Positions 1 to 6,030 of a stretch of DNA of 6,030 nt are shown here, piece by piece. Positions within the stretch are counted from its first letter, which is position 1. The number at the start of each line of letters is the position of its first letter. Origin of the DNA: Candidatus Aminicenantes bacterium UBA876 (GTDB taxonomy: Bacteria; Acidobacteriota; Aminicenantia; UBA2199); NCBI GenBank assembly GCA_002294665.1, contig DBFQ01000023.1, forward strand, positions 3,231 to 9,260. The letters are read 5' to 3'. Both the position numbers and the translations under genes were made by a program. The notes under the pieces were generated by a model. It saw only the letters and a list, made by a program, of their open reading frames with translations. It was not told where the DNA came from and did no database searches.

Positions 1-1296
1 GACGCAGCCGAATACCTGCGGTACCTGACCCGCAGTACGGGCCATGTGCGCACGGGGATCGGCGCCGCACGTCAGGATGTCAACGTCAGTATCCGCGGCG
101 GCACGCGTGTTGAAATCAAGGGAGTCGCGCACATTGCCTGGATTCCCCAGTTGACCCACGTTGAAGCTTTTCGCCAGAAAAGCCTCTTGCTCATCCGTGC
201 GCGGCTTGTCGAACAGGGGCTGGATGCGGAATCCTGGCAGGCGGCCGCGCTGGACCTGCCGGAGACGTGGATCCCGCGCAAGGCGTTGCACAAACTTTAC
301 CATGGATCCCGTGACCTGCGTGCCGTGGCACTCAACCTGCCCGGATTCGCCGGCCTGCTCTCGCATTTCACCCAGCCCGGCCAGGTGTTTGCCGATGAAA
401 TCGCCGATCGCCTCAAGGTCGTGGCCTGCGTGGAACGACCCAACATGGCGCATTCAGAAGAATCCGTTTCGCTGCTGAAACGTTCCCAATGGGCGGAATT
501 GCGCGAGCGCATGCAGTGTGGACCCGACGATGCCCAGATCGTGGTCTGGGGACCGGCGAACGATATCTCCACCGCGGTCGAAACCGTTCAGGAGCGCTGC
601 CGACTGGCATTCAGCGGCGTACCCAACGAGACGCGGAAATCCTTTCCCGATGGTTCAACCCGGTTTGAACGGGTTCTGCCCGGTCCGGACCGCATGTACC
701 CCGACACCGATACCGCGCCGATCTCGATTCCGCAAGAACGGATCGAACGCATTCGCGCCGCTCTGCCCACATCGGTATCCGGCAACCTGGCGCGCATGCG
801 GGAATGGGGCGTGGCCCCCAACCACTTCGGCTATATTCTGCGACGCAACCTGTTCCCGGTACTGGAGCGGATCGTGGAGGCTTATGAGCAGCCGCCGCGA
901 AAGGTGGCGCGGACGCTTGCGCAGGTGCTGCGCCATCTGGACCCCGCACCGAAAGACCATGGCGGCTTTGATCCTTCCCGGCTGGTTGACCTGTACGCGT
1001 TTCTCAAAGAGGAAGGCATTGATCCCGGCCTGGTGGATGCAATGCTGCCCGTGGTCACGTGTCATCCGCAGATGGAGTTGCCGTCGGTACTGGATACGAT
1101 TGAGTTCCAGCGCCATGGCCGTGAAAAGATCCTGGACCTGATACCGGTTCTGGATGCCAAGTTCAGAGAGATCAACACCTCGCCCGATCCGCGGGCGCGA
1201 CACCGCTGGATCATGGGCCGATTGCGCCCCCTGGCCCTGGGCAACATGGACCTGCAGGAATTGAGCCGCCTGGTTCCGGGAGGGCGAGATGAGTGA
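1..1296 (+). CDS. gatE: Glu-tRNA(Gln) amidotransferase subunit E (GatE), 5'-partial
   Basis: GatE binds mis-acylated Glu-tRNA(Gln) in the cytoplasm, activates the glutamyl group with ATP and amidates it with ammonia from GatD, giving Gln-tRNA(Gln). The frame is open from base 1, so the gene starts upstream; the GTG at 46 lies inside conserved sequence and is not the start. Visible are 431 codons; archaeal GatE is about 620-635 residues, so roughly 200 N-terminal residues are missing. Codons 20-45 carry the end of the GatB/GatE cradle domain (RQDVNVSI, then RVEIKGV). Codons about 110-245 resemble the AspRS-like insertion domain that separates GatE from GatB, including GVPNETRK at 206 and MYPDTD at 232. 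The rest is the helical and YqeY-like tail, ending in a MGRL...LQELSRLV segment. The stop overlaps gatD. Family recognition is strong; the assignment rests on recalled motifs, not an alignment. Confidence 0.93.
   Translation, partial: DAAEYLRYLTRSTGHVRTGIGAARQDVNVSIRGGTRVEIKGVAHIAWIPQLTHVEAFRQKSLLLIRARLVEQGLDAESWQAAALDLPETWIPRKALHKLYHGSRDLRAVALNLPGFAGLLSHFTQPGQVFADEIADRLKVVACVERPNMAHSEESVSLLKRSQWAELRERMQCGPDDAQIVVWGPANDISTAVETVQERCRLAFSGVPNETRKSFPDGSTRFERVLPGPDRMYPDTDTAPISIPQERIERIRAALPTSVSGNLARMREWGVAPNHFGYILRRNLFPVLERIVEAYEQPPRKVARTLAQVLRHLDPAPKDHGGFDPSRLVDLYAFLKEEGIDPGLVDAMLPVVTCHPQMELPSVLDTIEFQRHGREKILDLIPVLDAKFREINTSPDPRARHRWIMGRLRPLALGNMDLQELSRLVPGGRDE
1278..1284 (+). promoter_or_regulatory. 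Ribosome binding site of gatD inside the gatE end
   Basis: GGGAGGG lies in the last codons of gatE, four bases before the ATG at 1289. It favours this start over the in-frame ATG at 1298, which would be 13 bases away. Its position inside gatE suggests that ribosomes finishing gatE reinitiate on gatD. Confidence 0.75.
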
Positions 1297-2671
1297 CATG
1301 TTCAAGGGGTACCGCGGGCGCGCCCTGGAAACGCTGAAGAAATTCAATATCCGCGTCTGGAGTGAAGCGGAAGTCAAAACCACCCGTGGTGATTTCCGCG
1401 GTATCGTGCTGCCCAGATCCGAGAACGACGATGACCGCCACATGGTGCTTAAACTCGACACCGGCTACAATGTCGGCATCAACGTGGAAACGGTCAAGGA
1501 AATCAGGGAACTGGGCTATCGCGAAGCCCATTACAAGATTCCGGAAAAAGAATTCCCTTTTTCTCCGAACAAGCCGCGGGTCAAGTTGTTCGGTACCGGC
1601 GGAACCATCGCCTCCCGCCTGGATTACCGCACCGGAGCGGTGATACCCGCGTTTTCGCCGGGAGAGCTTTATGGGGCCGTTCCCGAACTGGCGGATATCT
1701 GTAACCTGGAAACGGAAAAGCTGTTCGCGGTTTTCAGTGAAAATATGGGGCCCAGCCAGTACATCACGCTGGCAAAAGCCATCGGCGAAGAGATCCGGCG
1801 CGGCGTGGACGGTATCGTGATCGGCCACGGAACCGATACCATGCACCACACGGCATCGGCCCTGACCTTCATGGTTCAGAATCCGCCGGTGCCCATCATC
1901 ATGGTGGGCTCCCAGCGTTCGTCGGACCGGCCCTCTTCGGATGCCGCGCTCAACCTGATTCACGCCACAACCGCGGCCGCGCATGCGGATATCGCCGAAG
2001 TAATGGTATGCATGTTCGGTCCCACTTCGGATGAGTACGCCCTGCTGCACTCGGGGACCCGCGTGCGCAAGATGCATTCGTCCTATCGTTCCACATTCCG
2101 AACCATTGGCGATATTCCCAAGGCGCGGGTGGAAAAGGACCGCATCATTCCCATGCGCAAAGACTGCAAACCCCGCCGGCGTGATCGTGAAGTCAGCGTC
2201 AAGCCGTTTTTTGAAGAAAAAGTGTCGATTGTCTACTACTATCCCAACATGCAGCCCGATATTATCGATTCGCTGGTGGACAACGGCTATCGCGGCATCG
2301 TCATTGCCGGAACCGGGCTGGGCCACGTTAACAAGCCCCTGTATCCGGCCATTGAACGGGCGGCCGCGAAAGGGGTGGCTGTCTACATGACCGTGCAGAC
2401 GTTGTGGGGATACGTGCACATGTTTGTGTATGACACCGGCCGGGACCTGATGAGCAAGGGAGTGGTGCCCGCGGAGAATATGCTGCCCGAAGTGGCATAC
2501 ATCAAGCTGGGCTGGGCGCTGGGGCAGACCGAAGACCTGGACGAAGTCAAGCGCCTGATGTTGACGCCGGTCAGTGATGAAATCACTCCCCGGGAGCCCT
2601 ACAACGGCTACCTGGTTTTTCAGGGAGGCATCCCCGAAGTTGAACGTTTTCTAAAGCGATACCATAAATAA
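1289..2671 (+). CDS. gatD: Glu-tRNA(Gln) amidotransferase subunit D (GatD)
   Basis: GatD is the L-asparaginase-like subunit of GatDE. It hydrolyses an amide donor and passes ammonia to GatE for Gln-tRNA(Gln) synthesis. The product is 460 residues; archaeal GatD is about 420-450 and free asparaginases about 330. The extra length is an N-terminal domain (about residues 1-95) with the GatD-type KLDTGYNVGI segment at 55-64, which argues against a plain asparaginase. The catalytic set of the asparaginase fold appears intact: GTGGTIAS at 102-109 with the nucleophilic Thr103, HGTDTM at 180-185 with Thr182 and Asp183, and the likely catalytic lysine K261 in VRKMHSS. GSQRSSDRPSSDAALN near 207-222 is also typical. 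There is no signal peptide, fitting a cytoplasmic enzyme. It overlaps gatE by 8 bases (ATGAGTGA), so the subunits are probably translationally coupled. Base composition resembles its neighbours, giving no sign of recent acquisition. Confidence 0.95.
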   Translation: MSDMFKGYRGRALETLKKFNIRVWSEAEVKTTRGDFRGIVLPRSENDDDRHMVLKLDTGYNVGINVETVKEIRELGYREAHYKIPEKEFPFSPNKPRVKLFGTGGTIASRLDYRTGAVIPAFSPGELYGAVPELADICNLETEKLFAVFSENMGPSQYITLAKAIGEEIRRGVDGIVIGHGTDTMHHTASALTFMVQNPPVPIIMVGSQRSSDRPSSDAALNLIHATTAAAHADIAEVMVCMFGPTSDEYALLHSGTRVRKMHSSYRSTFRTIGDIPKARVEKDRIIPMRKDCKPRRRDREVSVKPFFEEKVSIVYYYPNMQPDIIDSLVDNGYRGIVIAGTGLGHVNKPLYPAIERAAAKGVAVYMTVQTLWGYVHMFVYDTGRDLMSKGVVPAENMLPEVAYIKLGWALGQTEDLDEVKRLMLTPVSDEITPREPYNGYLVFQGGIPEVERFLKRYHK

Positions 2672-2672
2672 A

Positions 2673-2688
2673 GCGAAAGCGATTTCGC
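2673..2688 (+). other. Small perfect hairpin after gatD
   Basis: One base after the gatD stop, GCGAAA and TTTCGC form a perfect 6-bp stem closed by a GCGA loop of the stable GNRA type. No T-run follows directly; the nearest is five T's at 2708-2712. It could stabilise the gatED transcript 3' end or be a weak terminator, but the stem is short and function is inferred only. Confidence 0.4.
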
Positions 2689-2715
2689 CGATATGCGGTT
2701 GAGGCGGTTTTTGCG

Positions 2716-2729
2716 CATGATAAATCATG
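2716..2729. promoter_or_regulatory. Short dyad upstream of the barrel gene, possible operator
   Basis: CATGAT-AA-ATCATG is a perfect 6-2-6 inverted repeat 17 bases before the chosen start of the next gene and just before its ribosome binding site. It sits in the only gap between the gatED and barrel-cytochrome units, where a promoter or operator would be expected. TTGAGG at 2699-2704 and TAAATC at 2721-2726 are 16 bases apart but match promoter hexamers poorly. A 6-base dyad can arise by chance. Confidence 0.25.
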
Positions 2730-2734
2730 ACGGC

Positions 2735-2740
2735 AAGGAG
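2735..2740 (+). promoter_or_regulatory. Ribosome binding site that sets the barrel-gene start
   Basis: AAGGAG lies six bases before the ATG at 2747. It selects this start over the in-frame ATG at 2693, which has no comparable site and would place 18 charged residues (MRLRRFLRM...) ahead of the signal peptide. Confidence 0.8.
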
Positions 2741-2746
2741 ATCGGA

Positions 2747-3403
2747 ATGCCAAAGAAAACACTGAGTCGCGTGGCGCTTATCGGGATCATGGTTTTTTGG
2801 TCTGTGAGCGCTTTGCCTGCGGAAGATCAGGGGTGGATCAACAACTCCCTGACCTTGACGCTCAACAGTAAGGTTTCGCTGAAGTTCACCAACGAGATCC
2901 GCACCCGGGAAATCACCTTTGCGGATCCCGTTCTGCATAATTGGCAGGGTGGCGTGTTGCGCAGCCTGTCAAACCGGACCTATGTCGGCGTGTTTTTCAA
3001 GCGCGAAACCACCGACAAGGGAACATTCACCCTGAGGGAAAACCGTTTAACCCTGGAGGCGGGCTGGAAGCTCCCGTTGACCCGCAAATCGCGTTTCGAT
3101 GTGCGCTTCCGTACCGAGATCCGCGGTTTCCGCGATGACCGTGCCGAAAACCACCTGCGGTTCCGCCTGCGCCTGCGTTTCGTGACCCGGGCCGAGCTCG
3201 GGAAAATCGTCCTCAAGCCCTTCATCGCCACGGAGCCGTTTGCCGACACCCTGGTCGACAAGATCAATCGCAACCGCTTTTACCTGGGCGTCATGGTTCC
3301 GCTCACAGCAAACGTGGAGTGGGTGGTCAACTATATCCGCCAGGATACGAGCGGCAAGGATCCGCTGCATGTCCTGAATACCGGGGTGGAATTGAAATTC
3401 TAG
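2747..3403 (+). CDS. DUF2490-like outer-membrane beta-barrel protein
   Basis: This 218-residue protein looks like a small exported outer-membrane barrel of the DUF2490 type, whose function is not established. A signal peptide is clear: lysines at 3-4, a hydrophobic core at about 9-20, and likely cleavage after Ala22 (VSA) or Ala25 (LPA). The mature part alternates polar and hydrophobic residues in strand-like blocks: 31-40, 43-54, 78-86, 94-107, 115-127, 135-146, 153-162, 177-184, 188-198 and 208-218. The repeated arginine-rich strands (RFDVRFRTEIRGF, HLRFRLRLRF) and the YIRQ and EPF segments match the remembered DUF2490 pattern. It ends in phenylalanine (VELKF), as expected of a signal recognised by the BAM machinery, implying a diderm cell. 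Eight to twelve strands would make a narrow barrel. It is followed after 10 bases by a dihaem protein gene, probably in one transcript. The barrel call is firm; the family name is less so. Confidence 0.75.
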   Translation: MPKKTLSRVALIGIMVFWSVSALPAEDQGWINNSLTLTLNSKVSLKFTNEIRTREITFADPVLHNWQGGVLRSLSNRTYVGVFFKRETTDKGTFTLRENRLTLEAGWKLPLTRKSRFDVRFRTEIRGFRDDRAENHLRFRLRLRFVTRAELGKIVLKPFIATEPFADTLVDKINRNRFYLGVMVPLTANVEWVVNYIRQDTSGKDPLHVLNTGVELKF

Positions 3404-3408
3404 GAGGG
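3403..3408 (+). promoter_or_regulatory. Ribosome binding site overlapping the barrel-gene stop, setting a GTG start
   Basis: GGAGGG begins on the last base of the TAG stop and lies five bases before the GTG at 3414. It supports the GTG start and termination-reinitiation coupling. The next in-frame ATG (codon 14) would cut through the membrane segment. Confidence 0.8.
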
Positions 3409-3413
3409 TAGCC

Positions 3414-5600
3414 GTGAAGAAAAAACAGCGTTGGATCCTGGTGTTTTTCATCATGCTGGTCCTGGTGGCCCTGCTGCTCCTGGTCATGCCTTCGGTGGAA
3501 GAAGAAGCGCGCCGCGAGGAGATGGTCATGTCCGGGGAAGATACCCCGGAGGTGGCCGCGCTGGTCCAAGCCACCGGCCTGGAAACGGAGTGGATCGCGT
3601 TGCGTGCCATGGAGTGCGGTATCGCGCCCGAAGGCTTCGCGCAGAAAACCGGCGCCGAATACAAACCCGGCTTCAATCCCGACCCGGCGATTCCGGCCCA
3701 ATGCTGGATCGAGACCGGCTACGGTACCCAGAACGCCTGCAAATATTGTCACACCGATTATCTTACCCGGATCGGCCACGGCAACAACTTTCCCATCGGT
3801 GAGGACCAGGTGTTGTTCAGTTTTCCTTCGCCGAAATTGAACCTGATCAACTGGAAAAATATCACCCACCCCCAGGAAATTGTCGCGCGCCTGCAAGCCG
3901 AGGGTATTCCCGTACCTGAAGCCGGTGATGCCGCCAACCTGGATTGGGTGCGTCGCGACAACTGGCGCGAAGCGTATGCGCGCGGGCGCCGGGTCCAGGA
4001 TGACAGCTGGAACAACCCGGCCAATCGTGACAGTGACCTGCAATTGCTGCCCGCACTGAACCCCGATGACCTCTATCCCTGGAAGGAGGCGGATCCGACC
4101 GACGGCGGCCGCCATGGATTCGTGTCGGCCGACGGCTTTGTCATGAACGCGAAAGCCGAATGCACCGGCTGGCGGGCGGTGAATTTTTTCCCTTACGCCA
4201 TCTTCACGCCGCTGACCGGATCCGTCAGCGGTATTTATATCCGCCTGCCCAGGCCGTTTCGCGAGAAGGACGGGCGTTTCGACAAGGAAACGTACGTGCG
4301 CAACCTGGACCTGTTGGAAACCCAGATCAAGAACCTCGGCACTGACCGGACCCATTACCATGGCGATGCCGCGAATATTGCCTTGGACAAGGGTTTTTAC
4401 CCGGTGGGTACCGAGTTCGCGCACCCGCTTCACTACGTGGACTTGAACGCGGACGGTGAACGCGGTTCGCAGCTGGACGGAGTCGCCGCTGAGACGGGGG
4501 AGAGTTTTGAATTTCCCGGGACCCGTTCCCGCAGGGTGAAAGAGATCCGCTATATGTACAAGTGGAAAACGGTGACGCTGGCGGATATCGCGCCCGCCGA
4601 AGAGGAAGCGGAAGCGGTTCAGGGCAAGGAATGGAAGGGTTGGATCGACAACGGAGCGGGTTGGATCCTGGCGGGCTTCATCGAACGCCGGGATGGTGAT
4701 CTGCGCCCCCAGACCACCGAGGAGCTGATGCAATGCCTGGGTTGTCATTCCGCGGTCGGCAACACCGTGGACGCGGTATGGTCATTCCAGCGCAAGCTGC
4801 CTGGGGATGCGGGATGGGGCGAAATGGATTACGGCGCCTATTCCAGCCGGGAGCCGGAGTGGACCCGGCTCAATGATTACATCAACCCGAAGGTGGAGCA
4901 GGGGGAAATGGCGTATTTCTACTCCTCGGTGGTCGGGGCCGACCTGTACGGCGTCATGCCGGCAGAAATCAAGACCGAATTGTTGCGCTACGCGGAGGCC
5001 AATGACCTGGCGGCTGTCCTCAGCCTGCGGCATTCGCTCAGTGAGATCTTTGACGATGAAGCCTTGAAATCCACGCCCCGCAACGTACGCGAACCGATCC
5101 TGCGTGAACGGGCGCTGATCATGCGCCGATTTGCCGCCGAAGGGGCCTACCTGGACTACAACGCCGAAAAGGATGAGTATTTCATCAAGGGCAGCATATT
5201 CTATCCCGCGATGCAAACCGTTCAGGGCAACATCGCCGCTTATCGCCGGATTCAACTGGACCAGAGTTTCAACCTGGGCAAGCATGTGTTCGGCCTGAAA
5301 CCCGGCGCCATTCCCTTCACGTTCCGTTCGGACGGGGAAGTGCTCAACGCACGGCGTGAACCGATTCCCGCCGGGGCGGTGATCGACGGCCGCCCTTATG
5401 GCGAAGACGGTGTGGGAATCACGCCAACGGGATTGACTCCCGTGGATAACCAGGGCCGCCCGGTAGACGTGGAAGGCAATCCCATAGACCTGGAAAAACA
5501 TCCCGAACATGCCGCGGGCCATATTTCCCGGGGCGGGACCTTTGATACGCTCTACACGCCCATCCTCTCGGACCGCAAGGTCCGCCCGGAAAAAAAGTAG
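3414..5600 (+). CDS. Membrane-anchored dihaem c-type cytochrome-like protein of unknown family
   Basis: This 728-residue protein is probably an envelope redox protein facing the periplasm; its partner and substrate are unknown. After lysines at 2-4, residues 7-25 form one long hydrophobic segment (an anchor or signal peptide) with no lipobox cysteine. Two covalent haem c sites are present, CKYCH at 109-113 and CLGCH at 441-445, separated by 332 residues with no further CXXCH. Three other cysteines (68, 97, 250) could form disulfides. Residues 343-351 read DLNADGERG, an EF-hand-like calcium-binding loop. Histidines at 314, 316, 337 and 340 are candidate distal ligands or metal sites. An aromatic block (GWRAVNFFPYAIFTPLTG, 252-269) looks like a conserved core. 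The C-terminal 90 residues are rich in Gly, Pro and Asp, with a short internal repeat (VDNQGRPVD / VEGNPID), and probably lack a compact fold. It overlaps no gene and is tightly coupled to the barrel gene upstream. A haem enzyme or an electron shuttle are both possible. Confidence 0.8.
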   Translation: MKKKQRWILVFFIMLVLVALLLLVMPSVEEEARREEMVMSGEDTPEVAALVQATGLETEWIALRAMECGIAPEGFAQKTGAEYKPGFNPDPAIPAQCWIETGYGTQNACKYCHTDYLTRIGHGNNFPIGEDQVLFSFPSPKLNLINWKNITHPQEIVARLQAEGIPVPEAGDAANLDWVRRDNWREAYARGRRVQDDSWNNPANRDSDLQLLPALNPDDLYPWKEADPTDGGRHGFVSADGFVMNAKAECTGWRAVNFFPYAIFTPLTGSVSGIYIRLPRPFREKDGRFDKETYVRNLDLLETQIKNLGTDRTHYHGDAANIALDKGFYPVGTEFAHPLHYVDLNADGERGSQLDGVAAETGESFEFPGTRSRRVKEIRYMYKWKTVTLADIAPAEEEAEAVQGKEWKGWIDNGAGWILAGFIERRDGDLRPQTTEELMQCLGCHSAVGNTVDAVWSFQRKLPGDAGWGEMDYGAYSSREPEWTRLNDYINPKVEQGEMAYFYSSVVGADLYGVMPAEIKTELLRYAEANDLAAVLSLRHSLSEIFDDEALKSTPRNVREPILRERALIMRRFAAEGAYLDYNAEKDEYFIKGSIFYPAMQTVQGNIAAYRRIQLDQSFNLGKHVFGLKPGAIPFTFRSDGEVLNARREPIPAGAVIDGRPYGEDGVGITPTGLTPVDNQGRPVDVEGNPIDLEKHPEHAAGHISRGGTFDTLYTPILSDRKVRPEKK

Positions 5601-5608
5601 GACGCAAG

Positions 5609-5643
5609 GGGCGGGGGAAACCCCGCCCGTACACCTGCCTTTT
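5609..5643 (+). terminator. GC-rich hairpin after the cytochrome gene, probable terminator
   Basis: GGGCGGGG (5609-5616) and CCCCGCCC (5621-5628) pair perfectly over 8 bp around a GAAA tetraloop, nine bases after the stop. The first T-run is only four bases and starts 11 bases beyond the stem (5640-5643), so it is not a classical intrinsic terminator. It could instead be a dispersed palindromic element or a transcript-stabilising 3' hairpin. The hairpin is seen directly; the role is inferred. Confidence 0.55.
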
Positions 5644-5691
5644 GCCATTTTGGTGCGGGTAGAAGATAGAACGTAGAAAACAGAAAAAAAT

Positions 5692-5740
5692 CTGCCTCCC
5701 TGTCACCTGTCGGCTCAATCCAAATCCCAAATCCCAAGCA
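5692..5740. repeat. 49-base direct repeat, copy 1
   Basis: This element runs from CTGCCTCCCTGTCACC to CAAATCCCAAGCA. It matches 5873-5921 at 48 of 49 bases; the single difference is T at 5703 against C at 5884. The copies start 181 bases apart in the same orientation. Its right half is the tandem-like CAAATCC/CAAATCC pattern. Confidence 0.9.
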
Positions 5741-5804
5741 CAAAATCCGAAACAAATTCAAAATTCCAATCTGCGAAATTCAAAACAAAAACAAATGACA
5801 AATG
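5717..5804. repeat. A/C-rich low-complexity tract
   Basis: Degenerate reiterations of AAATCC, AAATTC and CAAAA dominate here, with very few G's. It starts within the first direct-repeat copy and continues past it. The pattern resembles intergenic tracts I recall from uncultivated bacterial genomes, where antisense translation gives spurious 'LGFGIW' peptides. No binding site or promoter is recognisable. Confidence 0.65.
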
Positions 5805-5820
5805 CCTTCGGCGAAGCGAA

Positions 5821-5842
5821 AGGAACCGCTTTTCGGATTCCT
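5821..5842. repeat. Bulged hairpin between the direct-repeat copies
   Basis: AGGAACCG (5821-5828) pairs with CGGATTCCT (5834-5842) as an 8-bp stem with one bulged base and a CTTTT loop. No function can be assigned. It may be part of the repeat mosaic. Confidence 0.35.
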
Positions 5843-5872
5843 TCTACTTTATTCCTTATTCAGAGTTTTGTC

Positions 5873-5921
5873 CTGCCTCCCTGCCACCTGTCGGCTCAAT
5901 CCAAATCCCAAATCCCAAGCA
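5873..5921. repeat. 49-base direct repeat, copy 2
   Basis: This is the second copy of the element at 5692-5740, same orientation, one mismatch. The flanks differ: copy 1 continues into the A/C-rich tract, copy 2 into ACAGAAGCAACCACGG. The repeated unit therefore ends at or very near the boundaries given. Confidence 0.9.
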
Positions 5922-5934
5922 AAACAGAAGCAAC

Positions 5935-5977
5935 CACGGAATACACGGAAAAGAGGAGTTGAGGGAGTTGAGGGAGG
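5935..5977. repeat. Short tandem repeats
   Basis: Two CACGGAA heptamers lie at 5935-5941 and 5944-5950, separated by TA. They are followed by the 9-base unit GAGTTGAGG at 5956-5964 and 5965-5973, with a partial third copy. They are simple repeats and part of the same intergenic mosaic. Confidence 0.7.
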
Positions 5978-6030
5978 GAATACAGTTTCTGCTTGTCACT
6001 CAGGCATGGCAATGAAAAAGTCAAAACCGG

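Larger units (their letters stand above)
5601..6030. other. Noncoding region made of repeats and low-complexity DNA
   Basis: About 430 bases follow the cytochrome gene without a credible gene on either strand. The region opens with a GC-rich hairpin, then becomes A/C-rich and repetitive, a sharp composition change from the GC-rich coding DNA. It contains two copies of a 49-base element, a bulged hairpin and short tandem repeats. No tRNA, rRNA or CRISPR pattern is visible. An ATG at 6006 (then ATG AAA AAG) near the right edge has no good ribosome binding site and only eight codons in view, so no gene is called. Confidence 0.75.

Noticed and set aside
1211..2419. Open frame of 402 codons on the minus strand
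   Set aside because: It is antisense to gatD, whose catalytic motifs are certain. Its low-complexity His/Gly/Arg-rich product is typical of a shadow frame.
1289..2671. Free L-asparaginase instead of GatD
   Set aside because: The extra N-terminal domain with the YNVGI segment, the length of 460 residues and the coupled gatE all point to GatD.
2693..2746. Upstream ATG start for the barrel protein
   Set aside because: It would add 18 charged residues before a normal signal peptide. The ATG at 2747 has AAGGAG at ideal spacing.
3327..4748. Long open frame of 473 codons on the minus strand
   Set aside because: It lies antisense to the dihaem gene and the barrel-gene end, has no recognisable motif, and is explained by GC-rich codon bias. 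The + strand frame has haem motifs, an export signal and a ribosome binding site.
4782..5648. Open frame of 288 codons on the minus strand opposite the cytochrome 3' half
   Set aside because: It has no motif or family resemblance, and its start lies in the noncoding hairpin region. Judged a shadow frame.
5552..5761. Small minus-strand frame of 69 codons starting MNLFRILCLGFGIW
   Set aside because: It is a translation of the A/C-rich repeat tract and the cytochrome 3' end. Peptides of this kind are a known artefact of such repeats.
5692..5921. CRISPR array
   Set aside because: There are only two repeat copies, with a 132-base gap of degenerate low-complexity DNA, no regular spacers and no cas genes.
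6006..6030. Start of a gene running off the right edge (ATG GCA ATG AAA AAG)
   Set aside because: Only eight codons are visible, no clear ribosome binding site precedes them, and the stretch adjoins simple repeats.

Overview
The window most likely comes from a diderm (Gram-negative-type) bacterium with a GC-rich genome, probably an uncultivated lineage. The third gene encodes an exported outer-membrane beta-barrel and the fourth a membrane-anchored c-type dihaem protein, and the starts carry strong Shine-Dalgarno sequences. All four genes lie on the + strand. No phylum can be named from the sequence alone.

Positions 1-2671 hold gatE (5' end outside the window) and gatD, overlapping by 8 bases. 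Together they encode the two subunits of the GatDE glutamyl-tRNA(Gln) amidotransferase. GatD releases ammonia from an amide donor, and GatE activates the mis-acylated Glu-tRNA(Gln) and converts it to Gln-tRNA(Gln). This heterodimer is described as the archaeal enzyme, while bacteria normally use GatCAB, so finding it beside bacterial envelope genes is the main surprise here.

Positions 2672-2746 are a short intergenic gap with two perfect small dyads and a good ribosome binding site. Positions 2747-5600 hold a tight two-gene unit. The first gene is a 218-residue DUF2490-like outer-membrane barrel. The second is a 728-residue N-terminally anchored protein with two CXXCH haem motifs 332 residues apart and an EF-hand-like loop, which I cannot assign to a named family. 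They are 10 bases apart and the second ribosome binding site touches the first stop codon, so they are probably made together in the envelope. No functional link to gatED is visible.

Positions 5601-6030 contain no credible gene. A perfect GC-rich hairpin with a GAAA loop directly follows the last stop. After it comes A/C-rich low-complexity DNA with a 49-base element repeated at a 181-base interval (48 of 49 identical), a bulged hairpin and short tandem repeats. This looks like a mosaic of dispersed intergenic repeats rather than a coding or RNA gene.
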